50,130 bases of DNA from Shewanella litoralis (GTDB lineage: Bacteria; Pseudomonadota; Gammaproteobacteria; Enterobacterales; Shewanellaceae): NCBI RefSeq assembly GCF_009828585.1, contig NZ_WSRZ01000027.1:1-50130 (forward strand), written 5' to 3'. The notes below the pieces were generated by a model, which did not search any database, was not told the DNA's origin, and worked only from the letters and a program-made list of their open reading frames with translations. The stretch's first letter is position 1. Each line of letters begins with the position of its first letter. Made by a program: the position numbers and the translations under genes. Of this stretch, positions 41,401-49,617 are shown one piece after another.

Positions 41401-43716
41401 GTTTCAGGTTTGTCGGCGAGTTTCATTGTCGATGTGTATGACGACAGTGAAGTTGAAGGGAATGAAGAATTAATCATCAACCTAGATACATCACTAAACC
41501 TAAGTGCTCACAGCGAAACTCGCTTAATTATATCAGAAGACAATATCGCGCCAAAAGCGAACATTGAAGTGCGTCAAGCTAATGAATTGCGTACTCAAAT
41601 AAGTAAGCTCGCTGGTAAGGTATATATTCTCGGTAAAGCAAGTGATGCAAATAGCAAAGATAACTTGTCTCAAGTTTGGTCTTCTGGCGAACTTGTCCTT
41701 GAAACCGACGCGAATGGTACTTTCTTCACACCTGATGCGCTCGATGTTGGTGTTTATCCTATTAGTTTGACAGTAAGCGATGATGGTTCACCTAGCTTAT
41801 CTACGATAGTAAGCGTGAATGTCAAAGTAACTGAATCATTAGCGGTATTAACTGGTGAAGATTCAGATGGTGATTTGATCCCCGATGACCAAGAAGGCTT
41901 TACTGACACCGATGGTGATGGCATTCCTGACTACTTAGATGCTATATCCCAGTGTAACGTGTTACAAGAGCTTGGTCTTGAGCAAGTATTATTCCTTGCT
42001 GAAAGCCCATCTGGTATATGTTTAAGTTTAGGAAATACCGCACTAGCAGATTCCAGCAGTGGAATAGGTTTAAGTAATGACGCGATACCAGCAGACGAAG
42101 ATGCAGCCAACATTGGTGGAGTATTTGACTTTATTGCCACTAATTTACCTAAACAGGGCGATAGTTATAGCTTTAGTTTACCGCAAGCTTTACCTGTACC
42201 CACTAACGCCGTGTACCGTAAATATAATGTTCAGACAGGCTGGCGTGATTTTGTTGTTGATGACAAAAACAGCATAGCTAGCAGCATTGGAGAGCCTGGG
42301 TTATGTCCGCCACCAGGAAGCAGTTTATGGCAAATAGGTCTTAATGAAGGTTATTGGTGTGTGCAGTTAACGATACAAGATGGCGGCGCCAATGATGATG
42401 ATGGCTTAGTTAATGGCATGATTGTCGATCCAGGTGGAGTAGCTGTGGTGCTTAATGGTAATAATCTACCGGTAGCAATTGCTGACACTTTCATTGTGCC
42501 TGTAAATCAAAGCCGTGATATTGATGTCCTTGCAAACGATACCGATCAGGACAATGACACCCTTATGGTCACTCAAGTGATTAGCCAATTTGGTACCGCT
42601 GTAGTATTAGGTAACCAACAAGTTAGCTATACGGCTGCACCTGACTTTATCGGTGATGATGTATTGGTTTATAGCATTAGTGATAGTAAGGGTGGCACAG
42701 CAACCAGTGAGCTTACTGTCAGCGTGGTGGCTAATAGAGCGCCTATTGCAATGAATGATATGGCAAGTACTGATGATAGAACCAGTATATTAGTGGATGT
42801 ACTTGTTAATGATAGCGATCCTGATGATCAAGTATTAGCATTAACTTCAGTAACGGCACAAGAAGGTAGTGTAGTAATAGACGGCACACAAATCCGCTAT
42901 ACACCTAAGACAGGCTTTGAAGGTAGTGATCTTGTTAGCTACCAAGTCAGTGATGGGCTCGGTGGAGAAGCAGTGGGCAATCTAACTGTTAATGTAAAAG
43001 CTTATCAAGTACAAACTATTGATAATAAATCAGGTGGGGGATCATTGACCTTTGGATGGATAGGTTTGTTGTTATTGGCATTGCTTAGAAGAATCAAGTC
43101 TCATGTAAAGCTAATATTATTGAGCTTACTAGGCTTCATGACTTTAGCCCAGGCTCAGGCCGCTGAATCCACCCTATGGTATCTCGATGTATCTTTAGGT
43201 TTAAGCAAAACAGATCAAGCGAAGGAAGATTTACAAAAAGATGTTAATTCGGGGACAATAAACCATTTTGATAACTCTGATACTCTAGTCGGGATCAATA
43301 TTGGTTATCAAATTTCTCCAATGATTGCTTTCGAATTAGGTTACTTAGATCAAGGCAGCGGTAAAACGCAAATAACAGGGTCAACCTTAAATCCTACTGA
43401 GTATCATGAACAATTGAAATCGGTTTCACCTATTTTGGTACATGGATATACCTTAGGGGCTAAATTCACGTTGATTGAGCATAAAAACTGGAGGTTTGAT
43501 ATTCCTGTAGGACTATTATTTTGGGAATCTGAAGTGAATAGCCGTTCACAAGGACAAAATCTAAAGACGAAGTTAGATGATACTGACTTGTATGCGGGTA
43601 TGCATTTAGGTTATCAAATTACGCCAGTCTGGGAGGTAGGAGTAGGATTTAAATATATTTCGTTAGATCCAAATGATATTTTAAGTTATCAGTTAAACCT
43701 TAGTTATCATTTTTAA
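38488..43716 (+). CDS. Multidomain secreted protein with GlyGly-CTERM tail fused to an outer-membrane barrel
   Basis: 1742 residues from ATG 38488 (AAGGAAT upstream; an in-frame TTG at 38452 is rejected). Signal peptide to Ala26. Then fibronectin-III-like domains (about 398-480 and 569-655) around an MBG-like segment, cadherin/tandem-95-like domains, a Calx-beta-like stretch, a calcium-type DSDGDLIPDD...DTDGDGIPD segment near 1125-1150, a choice-of-anchor-U-like domain ending about 1320, and two more cadherin-like domains. SGGGSLTFGW-helix-RR (1515-1535) is a GlyGly-CTERM sorting signal. Next comes a second signal peptide, RIKSHVKLILLSLLGFMTLA up to AQAQA (1558), and a 184-residue barrel ending in Phe. 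Both halves lie in one uninterrupted frame. Likely a surface adhesin; partners unknown. Confidence 0.85.
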   Translation: MKIPQSRLLVQSTILASAMFSASLWAISDNNAMVINTIRAIPATVCTAQSKISSCMKMNGSVEVAAGTGVPSTYSIDELAYLRDSTTVNGITPSTFTGNGIPSAGTAQNSGSLMCYVLDVDAGAAGVYNFSCEMNALTCNKLYRYHFAGSHTTAGNAEHSNTNSTNTSLYAYSTACAPVSGTNGSLNQTSADVSLNVNKGALPQTMSLEWGTTTAYGNAGVITNNAVVDAANSGTANVTASMTGLSCETSYHYRFNSTTDDSAVNGSVMVNGSDQVFTTASCDTTPPVLSDILQLTGGITDFSYTFTSNEAGNLYYVVLPSGSTAPDATQVQAGQDSTNTPVTAAGQKTLSAASAITVATSGLTAETLYSMYVVAKDAEGNITGVTSYPIIFTPSAPTTVVATSGTSQANVTFAAPSFNGGGSITSYTVTSNPGGLTATDSASPITISGLTNGLPYTFTVTATNIMGTSAASTVSNSVISKATQSITFDNPGAQDFGTSITLSATSTSGLPPSFTSSTTAVCTVTNMGVLTLVTPGTCTINANQSGDSSFNSAPQVSQSFNITALVATAPTSVQATAGDAQATVSFTAPSFNGGSAVTSYTVTSTPGSLTASGVASPVMMTGLTNGVAYTFSVTATNSAGISAASAPSNLVTPNRAPVAPNTNVTLEEDSSISIQFSAQDDVGDVLTYEVVTPPASGSLEKNGLVWLYTPNANFNGADSVTFTANDGSLSSALGTVTITVTPVNDAPQAVDDNYSLIKTETNSYSLPVLENDLDVDEDTLTIEGAAADVGIATFDNGVLTYKASTDYVGPVNLRYSISDGQKARSSAKVSLLITGENADDLPIITVPDDLDVQATGLFTKVKLGVATAVDKLGNKLPVSLVNSQQLFSPGNHLAYWQATDAQGRTALKSQKIRIHPLVSITREQVVAEGSEVKVSVYLNGEAPEYPISIPFTISGTVDANDHSLVDDQIEIVSGLSASFIVDVYDDSEVEGNEELIINLDTSLNLSAHSETRLIISEDNIAPKANIEVRQANELRTQISKLAGKVYILGKASDANSKDNLSQVWSSGELVLETDANGTFFTPDALDVGVYPISLTVSDDGSPSLSTIVSVNVKVTESLAVLTGEDSDGDLIPDDQEGFTDTDGDGIPDYLDAISQCNVLQELGLEQVLFLAESPSGICLSLGNTALADSSSGIGLSNDAIPADEDAANIGGVFDFIATNLPKQGDSYSFSLPQALPVPTNAVYRKYNVQTGWRDFVVDDKNSIASSIGEPGLCPPPGSSLWQIGLNEGYWCVQLTIQDGGANDDDGLVNGMIVDPGGVAVVLNGNNLPVAIADTFIVPVNQSRDIDVLANDTDQDNDTLMVTQVISQFGTAVVLGNQQVSYTAAPDFIGDDVLVYSISDSKGGTATSELTVSVVANRAPIAMNDMASTDDRTSILVDVLVNDSDPDDQVLALTSVTAQEGSVVIDGTQIRYTPKTGFEGSDLVSYQVSDGLGGEAVGNLTVNVKAYQVQTIDNKSGGGSLTFGWIGLLLLALLRRIKSHVKLILLSLLGFMTLAQAQAAESTLWYLDVSLGLSKTDQAKEDLQKDVNSGTINHFDNSDTLVGINIGYQISPMIAFELGYLDQGSGKTQITGSTLNPTEYHEQLKSVSPILVHGYTLGAKFTLIEHKNWRFDIPVGLLFWESEVNSRSQGQNLKTKLDDTDLYAGMHLGYQITPVWEVGVGFKYISLDPNDILSYQLNLSYHF

Positions 43717-43762
43717 TTATGAGTCCTGCTCCAAACTATAAATAATCTAGGTTTTATTCCTC

Positions 43763-43796
43763 AAAAATGCCAGTCAATTATCTGACTGGCATTTTT
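43763..43796. terminator. Terminator after the giant surface protein gene
   Basis: AAAAATGCCAGTCA and TGACTGGCATTTTT form a perfect 14-bp stem around ATTATC. It also serves the convergent oxidase gene. The arms repeat those of the porin terminator. Confidence 0.9.
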
Positions 43797-43841
43797 AATT
43801 ACCTTTTGGCGAACAAGCTCACTAGTGTCCAATTTAGTTAG

Positions 43842-45182
43842 TTAACCAAAGCGGTCTTTTAACCAACCATAATGATAATATCCCCATTGCCCAAGGCGCC
43901 TTGCTTGGGTAAAGGGGAATTTAGGTAATGGTTGTTGATATAAAGGCAACTTAGGTAAAGCTTCACCGGCAATGCTTTGTGCTAATCGAAATGCCGCTTG
44001 ACTGCTAAACGACACGCCCGCACCGCAATATCCTAAGCTATACCCTACGCCACCTTTGCTATACACATGGGGCATATCATCCATCGCAGCAGCAATCCAG
44101 CCGGTCCAGTTATAGGCTATCGCTTTGCTCGATAAGCTCGGAAAACACTTATTAAGCGCCATTTTTAAACGCTCACCATACACAGGGTTTGCCGAATCTT
44201 TGCCCCACACCGCACCACGACCACCAAACAGTAAACGGTTGTCTGGCAGTAAGCGGTAATAGTATTTTAAAATACGCGTGTCCATGGTGACTTGATGCGT
44301 ATGCAAACCAGCCTGTGCTAGCTCTTGCGCCGTGAGCGGCTCGGTAACAATCACATTGCTTAGTATGGGTAAAAACTTGTCATCTATACGCTGATTAAAG
44401 CGCTTTGGCGTGTAGGCATTGCCCGCCATAATCACCTTATTGGCAATCAACTCTCCGTTAGCGGTGATTAAACGATGCTTACCGCCCTCTTCAATCCAAT
44501 CTAATACGCAAGATTGCTCAGAAATCGTCACGCCTTGGGCTTGTACCATGTCCTTATAACCGAGTAATAATTTAAGCGGATTAAGACCAAAACCGTCTTT
44601 TAAGCGTAAAGCGCCATAGGCTTGATGATGGTCTAAATATTGCGCTCTAAAATCGCCGCTATTAATAAACTCAGCGCCACTGTCTTGGCTATCTGCCAGG
44701 TGTTGTTGAATATACTGAGCCGCATTTTGCAGTGTGACCAGCGCTTTTGGATTATGAGCCACTTTTAAATAGCCGGCTTCTTGCGGCTCACAGGCAATAT
44801 TGTGTTGTTGAATTAAACCATCGACACGCGCGACAGCTTGAGTAAACTCATCGTAAATGCCTTTGGTGGTAGCTAGATCCCAGCGTTGGGTCATGGCGGC
44901 ATAACCTAAACGGCCCGAGCCTTTTAACACAAACCCAGCATTACGGGCGCTGGCACCAAATCCCACCTGATTAGCCTCTAATACATGGCAATCAATATTA
45001 AACTCACTCGCCAGGTAATACGCGGTTAACAGCCCGGTATAGCCACCGCCAATAATCGCCACATCGGTTTGCTGGCGGCCAGATAATGCGGCTGTTGGTT
45101 CGCCTAATGCCTGGGTCGCCGCCCAATAGCTTGGGGCAAAAGGTTGATTGTTAGGATGAGAATTTACCAGCGGATCGTACAT
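43842..45182 (-). CDS. FAD-dependent oxidoreductase, DAO/PuuB-like
   Basis: Flavoenzyme of 446 residues of the D-amino-acid-oxidase superfamily. The FAD-binding motif is DVAIIGGGYTGLLTAYYLA (about residues 41-59), followed by VLEANQVGFGASARNAGF, typical of gamma-glutamylputrescine oxidase and related amine oxidases. The later segment NWTGWIAAAMDDMPHVY and GYCGAGVSFSSQAAFRLAQ complete the FAD site. Likely oxidises an amine or amino acid with H2O2 production; the substrate is not evident, as puuA, puuC and puuD are absent nearby. It follows the GNAT gene by 31 bases in the same direction, likely one operon. Confidence 0.9.
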   Translation of the reverse strand: MYDPLVNSHPNNQPFAPSYWAATQALGEPTAALSGRQQTDVAIIGGGYTGLLTAYYLASEFNIDCHVLEANQVGFGASARNAGFVLKGSGRLGYAAMTQRWDLATTKGIYDEFTQAVARVDGLIQQHNIACEPQEAGYLKVAHNPKALVTLQNAAQYIQQHLADSQDSGAEFINSGDFRAQYLDHHQAYGALRLKDGFGLNPLKLLLGYKDMVQAQGVTISEQSCVLDWIEEGGKHRLITANGELIANKVIMAGNAYTPKRFNQRIDDKFLPILSNVIVTEPLTAQELAQAGLHTHQVTMDTRILKYYYRLLPDNRLLFGGRGAVWGKDSANPVYGERLKMALNKCFPSLSSKAIAYNWTGWIAAAMDDMPHVYSKGGVGYSLGYCGAGVSFSSQAAFRLAQSIAGEALPKLPLYQQPLPKFPFTQARRLGQWGYYHYGWLKDRFG

Positions 45183-45213
45183 ATTATTCTTCTTATTAAT
45201 AAGGGAAATCAGG

Positions 45214-45765
45214 CTAAAAAACTAACAGCATTTCACAGGCGACACAGTGGCAGTCGTGGTCGCAAATAACACACATATACTCTTCGCCCATGTAACGTTG
45301 ATGCCAGCGCTGAGGATGTTCGGCAATTAGCTGCCCACCCGCTTTCGTAAAATAGCGCACTGCTGCATTATTGGGGCTTTGTTGCCACAAATGGCTCACT
45401 CCCGCTTTAGCCCCTTGGGCAATCACTGCCGTTTTAGAGGCTGCTAATAACTGTCCGCCAAGACCTTGTCCGCGGGCAGATTCTGCAATAGTGTTCGATT
45501 TGAAATAACACACATCCTCAAATGCAACGCCCCACTTATCTACCGTGCACCACTGATCTTGCGGCCACTGCCCTGCGGCATAGGTTAATCGAAAACCAAT
45601 AAGCTGATCGTTTTCAATTGCGACAAAATTGGCGTTAATACCATGTTTAATGCCTTTGTAATAAATCGCCGTGAGTTCAGCAATGTCCATATAACCACTA
45701 CCATGAACAATTTCGCCTAAAGCAATCACTGCGTCAAAGTCAGCGTGGGTCAGTTCTCTAATCAT
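45214..45765 (-). CDS. GNAT family N-acetyltransferase
   Basis: Acetyltransferase of 183 residues. The acetyl-CoA loop appears as ESARGQGLGGQLLAASKTAV (about residues 93-112), preceded by the beta strand region DVCYFKSNTIA and followed by NAAVRYFTKAGG. The last part, MCVICDHDCHCVACEMLLVF, is a Cys/His-rich tail of four Cys and two His in some sixteen residues; it might bind metal. Substrate unknown. It is probably cotranscribed with the FAD oxidase. Confidence 0.85.
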   Translation of the reverse strand: MIRELTHADFDAVIALGEIVHGSGYMDIAELTAIYYKGIKHGINANFVAIENDQLIGFRLTYAAGQWPQDQWCTVDKWGVAFEDVCYFKSNTIAESARGQGLGGQLLAASKTAVIAQGAKAGVSHLWQQSPNNAAVRYFTKAGGQLIAEHPQRWHQRYMGEEYMCVICDHDCHCVACEMLLVF

Positions 45766-45909
45766 AATCTTATATTCTTGTCTGTTTCAGCACACTTTAG
45801 CACACGCCAATATAGCCAGCTACGATGTTAAACTTTTGTGATAATTTGGCAATAACCTGGTGAAACTCCTGCCGCATACTGGATGCAATTAAACAAAAGG
45901 AGCTCGGTT

Positions 45910-46611
45910 ATGAAACGTACATTAGTGACTGCAAGTCTTATGGCTGCTGGATTATTTAGTCTTCCAACTTTGGCAGCGGATATTGAAGTTAGCGTGACCA
46001 ATTTAACTCACGGAAATCACTTCACCCCTCTTTTGATCGCTGCTCACGACGCTGACAGTCATCTGTTTCAAGTAGGTACCGAAGCCTCTGCAGCATTGCA
46101 GAAAATGGCTGAAGGTGGTGATATTGCCGACTTAGAAGCTGCCGTTACAGGCAATGCAGGCGTCACATCGGCAAACCCAGCAATGGGATTATTAGCCGCT
46201 GGCATGAGTGTCAGCGATGTGATGTTAGATACTGGCGATAACACTCATTTATCGATTGTTGCCATGGTATTACCCACCAACGATGCCTTTGTTGGGCTAG
46301 ATGGCTGGGAAATTCCAACAGAAGCAGGTACTTATACTATGTACGTTAATGCGTATGATGCTGGCACCGAAGCCAATGATGAAATCATTAATGGTGGCGG
46401 CATGTCTGGAGTACCGGGCATTCCTGCAGCACCTGGCGGCGATGGTGGGACTAACGGTACTGGCGTAATGGACAATAGCGACAACAGTTACGTGCATACT
46501 CATCCAGGCGTATTAGGGGACATGGATCCTGCTGGTGGCATGAGTGACCTAGACAGCCGCGTACACCGCTGGTTGAATCCTGTTGCCAAAGTTGTGGTAA
46601 CAGTAAAATAA
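45910..46611 (+). CDS. Spondin domain-containing secreted protein
   Basis: Exported protein of 233 residues; signal peptide to about residue 22 (SLPTLA). The mature part matches the spondin-N pattern: VSVTNLTHGNHFTPLLIAAH near the front, LFQVGTEASAALQKMAEGGD in the middle and AYDAGTEANDEI followed by YVHTHPGVLGD towards the end. A Gly/Pro-rich loop (GVPGIPAAPGGDGGTNG) interrupts it. The AAGGAG site eight bases upstream supports ATG 45910 over the earlier in-frame ATG 45883. The similar gene downstream is a tandem paralogue; both precede a two-component system. Confidence 0.88.
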   Translation: MKRTLVTASLMAAGLFSLPTLAADIEVSVTNLTHGNHFTPLLIAAHDADSHLFQVGTEASAALQKMAEGGDIADLEAAVTGNAGVTSANPAMGLLAAGMSVSDVMLDTGDNTHLSIVAMVLPTNDAFVGLDGWEIPTEAGTYTMYVNAYDAGTEANDEIINGGGMSGVPGIPAAPGGDGGTNGTGVMDNSDNSYVHTHPGVLGDMDPAGGMSDLDSRVHRWLNPVAKVVVTVK

Positions 46612-46622
46612 GGAGGTAGCCC

Positions 46623-47342
46623 ATGAAACTCACTGACTTTACATTAAAGCCCAGTTTACTGGCCATGTTGGCAGCGACCACCTTATTAACCGCGTGTGGT
46701 GATGATGACAATGACACCGTTGTCGAGACTCCGCCAGCAGCTGTGATGCAAACCTTCACGGTCACTGTCACTAACCTGACGGCTAACCAGCCCATGTCGC
46801 CGGTGATTTTAGCCGCTCATGCAAGCGATGCGATGTTATGGAACGCCGGTGAAATGGCAAGCGAAGCCATAGAAAAAATGGCTGAAGGTGGCGATACCGC
46901 TGATATAGCCGCACTAGCTGTGATGACTAGCAGCGTTAACGGAGCGGGACTTATCATGCCCGGCATGAGTGAAACCCTGACGCTCACGATAGATGAAGCC
47001 GACGCTGCCAGTATAAGCCTAGCGACTATGTTGGTTAACACTAACGACGCCTTTACCGGCATAAACAGCTACAACATTGCGGGTATGCAAGTCGACGCCT
47101 CAAGCTCAATGAAGTTTATGGCCTATGATGCAGGCACCGAAGCCAACAGCGAAGCCAAAGGCACTATGCCAGGCCCTGCTGATGGCGGCGAAGGTTTTAA
47201 TGCCGCGCGTGATGATGTCGACTTTGTTCATATTCACCCTGGGGTGATTTCAATGTATGACGGTTTAGCCGACTCAGTACTGGATGCTTCGCACCGGTTT
47301 GATAACCCAGTATTAGCCGTCACCATTACCAGAACTGAATAA
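46623..47342 (+). CDS. Spondin domain-containing lipoprotein
   Basis: Paralogue of the previous protein, 239 residues. The lipobox LTAC gives lipidated Cys25, followed by an acidic GDDDNDT linker, so it is membrane-attached where the first is soluble. Shared elements are VTVTNLTANQPMSPVILAAH, MASEAIEKMAEGGD, MAYDAGTEANSEA and FVHIHPGVISMYDGL. Its AGGAGG ribosome binding site lies in the 11-base gap after the first gene, so both are on one mRNA. The role of bacterial spondin proteins is not established. Confidence 0.88.
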   Translation: MKLTDFTLKPSLLAMLAATTLLTACGDDDNDTVVETPPAAVMQTFTVTVTNLTANQPMSPVILAAHASDAMLWNAGEMASEAIEKMAEGGDTADIAALAVMTSSVNGAGLIMPGMSETLTLTIDEADAASISLATMLVNTNDAFTGINSYNIAGMQVDASSSMKFMAYDAGTEANSEAKGTMPGPADGGEGFNAARDDVDFVHIHPGVISMYDGLADSVLDASHRFDNPVLAVTITRTE

Positions 47343-47368
47343 ATTTAAACCAGGCTGAAATTTATTCG

Positions 47369-47417
47369 CCTCAAGGCAGGTCTAGTTATTAATGTCAAAA
47401 CTGGACTTGCTTTGAGG
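47369..47417 (+). promoter_or_regulatory. 19-bp hairpin covering the ribosome binding site of the response regulator
   Basis: Left arm CCTCAAGGCAGGTCTAGTT (47369-47387) and right arm AACTGGACTTGCTTTGAGG (47399-47417) pair at all 19 positions, three of them G-U, around an 11-base loop. The right arm ends with TTGAGG, the Shine-Dalgarno region of the next gene, ATG at 47426. No T-run follows. It may block or tune translation, or be a processing site. Confidence 0.75.
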
Positions 47418-47425
47418 AAATCAAC

Positions 47426-48160
47426 ATGAATGGAACCACTAAACATAGCGGTCATGCCTGCCCGCAACACATTTTGCTGGTAGAAGATGAACAAGACCTG
47501 GCTAAATTACTCATTCTTAACCTCAAAGCACTCAATTATCACGTCGACCACGCCACAACATTAAAGCAAGCCATGCAGATTATTGAGCATAAAAAGCTCG
47601 ATTTAATTTTATTGGACCGCATGCTCCCCGATGGTGACGGCATTATGTTGTGCGAGCAATTACGCCAAGCCGGCAAGGAAGTCCCGCTGATGCTATTAAC
47701 GGCTAAAGACTCAGAAGCTGATGTGGTACTAGGGCTTGAGGCCGGAGCCGATGATTATCTGGTGAAACCCTTCAGCGTATTAGAACTTCGCGCACGCGTA
47801 AAAGCCTTACTAAGACGCGGTAAAGCCCAGCAAGAGCAAACTCAACAAATTGAATTTAACAGCGTCACCATTAACTCCAGTACCCGCGAAGTCACCGCAT
47901 TTAACAAAGCACTGACCCTCACCGCCCGCGAGTTTGATTTACTGCTGTTTTTAGCCAAACACCCGCTGCAAGTCTTTAGCCGTATGCAATTACTCGAAGC
48001 GGTATGGGGTTATAACTACGACGGTTACGAGCACACAGTGAATAGCCATATCAACCGATTACGCAATAAATTATCGCAGTGCTCACCCGAACACGACTTA
48101 GTGAAAACCGTATGGGGCGTGGGTTATAAATTTTCACCACCAGAGGTGCAAACCCACTAA
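47426..48160 (+). CDS. OmpR/PhoB family response regulator
   Basis: Transcription factor of 244 residues. The receiver domain (about 12-125) has the acidic pair Glu20-Asp21, the phosphorylated Asp64 in LILLDRMLPDGDG, Thr in MLLLTAKDS and Lys in DDYLVKPFS. The C-terminal winged helix (about 145-240) includes LTAREFDLLLFLAKHP and VDGYEHTVNSHINRLRNKL-type winged motifs. It overlaps the kinase gene by one base (TAATG). Its position after two spondin-domain genes suggests it controls or responds to that envelope system. Confidence 0.95.
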   Translation: MNGTTKHSGHACPQHILLVEDEQDLAKLLILNLKALNYHVDHATTLKQAMQIIEHKKLDLILLDRMLPDGDGIMLCEQLRQAGKEVPLMLLTAKDSEADVVLGLEAGADDYLVKPFSVLELRARVKALLRRGKAQQEQTQQIEFNSVTINSSTREVTAFNKALTLTAREFDLLLFLAKHPLQVFSRMQLLEAVWGYNYDGYEHTVNSHINRLRNKLSQCSPEHDLVKTVWGVGYKFSPPEVQTH

Positions 48161-49617
48161 TGAATCGTTTATTCAACCGACTATTTTTGGCCGCTACACT
48201 GATTGTATTATTGTTATTTGTCGCCTTGTGGCAATGGTTGCAACTCAACCATGAGTTTAGCCGCAATCAAATACAACAATCATTGCATCGAGAATTAGCC
48301 GAACATATGGCGCACATCAACCCGCTATTGTCGCAAGGGATTACCTCTGACGCTGCGCTTAAAGAAGCTTTTCACGACTTTATGCTGTTAGGCCCAAGTT
48401 TTGAAATTTACACTCTAGACCCTAATGGCAACGTCGTTGCCTATGATGCCAAAGATGAAAAAATCAAAACTCACCGCGTTGATACCAATATTATTCAGCA
48501 GTTTTTAACCGGCGAAAACCTGCCTGTGCTGGGCACCGATCCGCGTAGTGAGGACACCCAAAAGATATTTTCGGTGAGTAAATTAGTGACCCCAGAAGGC
48601 CTGCACAGCGGCTATTTGTACGTCATTATTGGTGGCGAAGATTACGACAGCTGGCAAGCACTGATCAACGCCGAAAACCAGCCAAAAATATGGGGCGCTA
48701 CCATCGGTTTTTGGATCATTTTTGCCTTGGTGCTCTTTGTGATTTTATTGCGCTATTTTACTCGTCCGATCCAAAAATTAGCCCAAGACTTAACCGAGCT
48801 AAAAGATAAGCCTATGTCAGACAATCTCATGCTGCCACAGCGTTATCGTGGCAGTTTAGAGATAAGCCAACTGAGTCATCATATCAATCATTTACTTCAA
48901 GAAATTCAATTACAACAACAGCAAGTTAAGCGTCAGCAACAAGCTAAACATGACTTTTTATTGCACTTATCGCATGACTTAAAAACCCCGCTGACTGCAC
49001 TATTAGGCTATATCGATACCTGGCTTATTTTACCTGAAGATGAGCGCGACGAAGCATTGATCCAATACGCTGCCAACTCCGGCCAAACCTTACAACAGTT
49101 ATTGGCACAGTTATTAGAATTGGCCGCCCTCGAAAATGGTCAAATCGATGCGCAATTGCAACAGGTTAACTTAACTGAATTACTCAGCGACATTGAGCAA
49201 ACCTTTACCCCGCGCGCTAAAAAGTTGGGGGTACAACTTGATTTTGACATTAATCATGCAGGTCAAATTTATACCGATCCCACCTTAATGCGCCGAATCC
49301 TCAACAACTTAGTCGACAACGCTCTGCGCTACACTCCTGCTGGCGGCAAAATCCAAATCATTAATGCACGTCACAATGACCAACAATGGTTAACCGTGCG
49401 TGATACCGGCGCAGGCATGCACAAGCATGAAGTTGACGCCCTTAAACAATTGTCGATGACCACGCTGTCATTTGAAGCTAATCAAAGCCTGCCACAACTC
49501 GGCGTCGGACTCGCCATCGTCAGGCAGTTATTGGGGTTATTAAAGTGCAAAATTGAAATCGACAGCCAACCTGGGGTAGGAAGTGAGTTTAAGATAGAGT
49601 TGGTGACGCAGAGTTAA
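48160..49617 (+). CDS. Sensor histidine kinase (HisKA/HATPase)
   Basis: Membrane sensor kinase of 485 residues, partner of the preceding regulator. It has an N-terminal helix (about 7-27), a periplasmic sensor domain of some 150 residues, a second helix (about 183-204) and a HAMP-like linker. The phospho-acceptor is His272 in LSHDLKTPLTALLGY; ATP-binding boxes are NNLVDNALRYTP (N box), DTGAGM (G1) and LGVGLAIVRQLLG (G2). Tail ends ELVTQS. Gln-rich coiled coil (ILLQ...QQQQVKRQQQAKHD) precedes the His. The signal sensed is unknown. Confidence 0.95.
   Translation: MNRLFNRLFLAATLIVLLLFVALWQWLQLNHEFSRNQIQQSLHRELAEHMAHINPLLSQGITSDAALKEAFHDFMLLGPSFEIYTLDPNGNVVAYDAKDEKIKTHRVDTNIIQQFLTGENLPVLGTDPRSEDTQKIFSVSKLVTPEGLHSGYLYVIIGGEDYDSWQALINAENQPKIWGATIGFWIIFALVLFVILLRYFTRPIQKLAQDLTELKDKPMSDNLMLPQRYRGSLEISQLSHHINHLLQEIQLQQQQVKRQQQAKHDFLLHLSHDLKTPLTALLGYIDTWLILPEDERDEALIQYAANSGQTLQQLLAQLLELAALENGQIDAQLQQVNLTELLSDIEQTFTPRAKKLGVQLDFDINHAGQIYTDPTLMRRILNNLVDNALRYTPAGGKIQIINARHNDQQWLTVRDTGAGMHKHEVDALKQLSMTTLSFEANQSLPQLGVGLAIVRQLLGLLKCKIEIDSQPGVGSEFKIELVTQS

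Noticed and set aside
43138-43716. Separate start for the barrel part of the giant protein at ATG 43138
   Set aside because: This ATG lies inside the hydrophobic core of the second signal peptide and has no good ribosome binding site, so an independent start there would lose the n-region; the fused reading is preferred.
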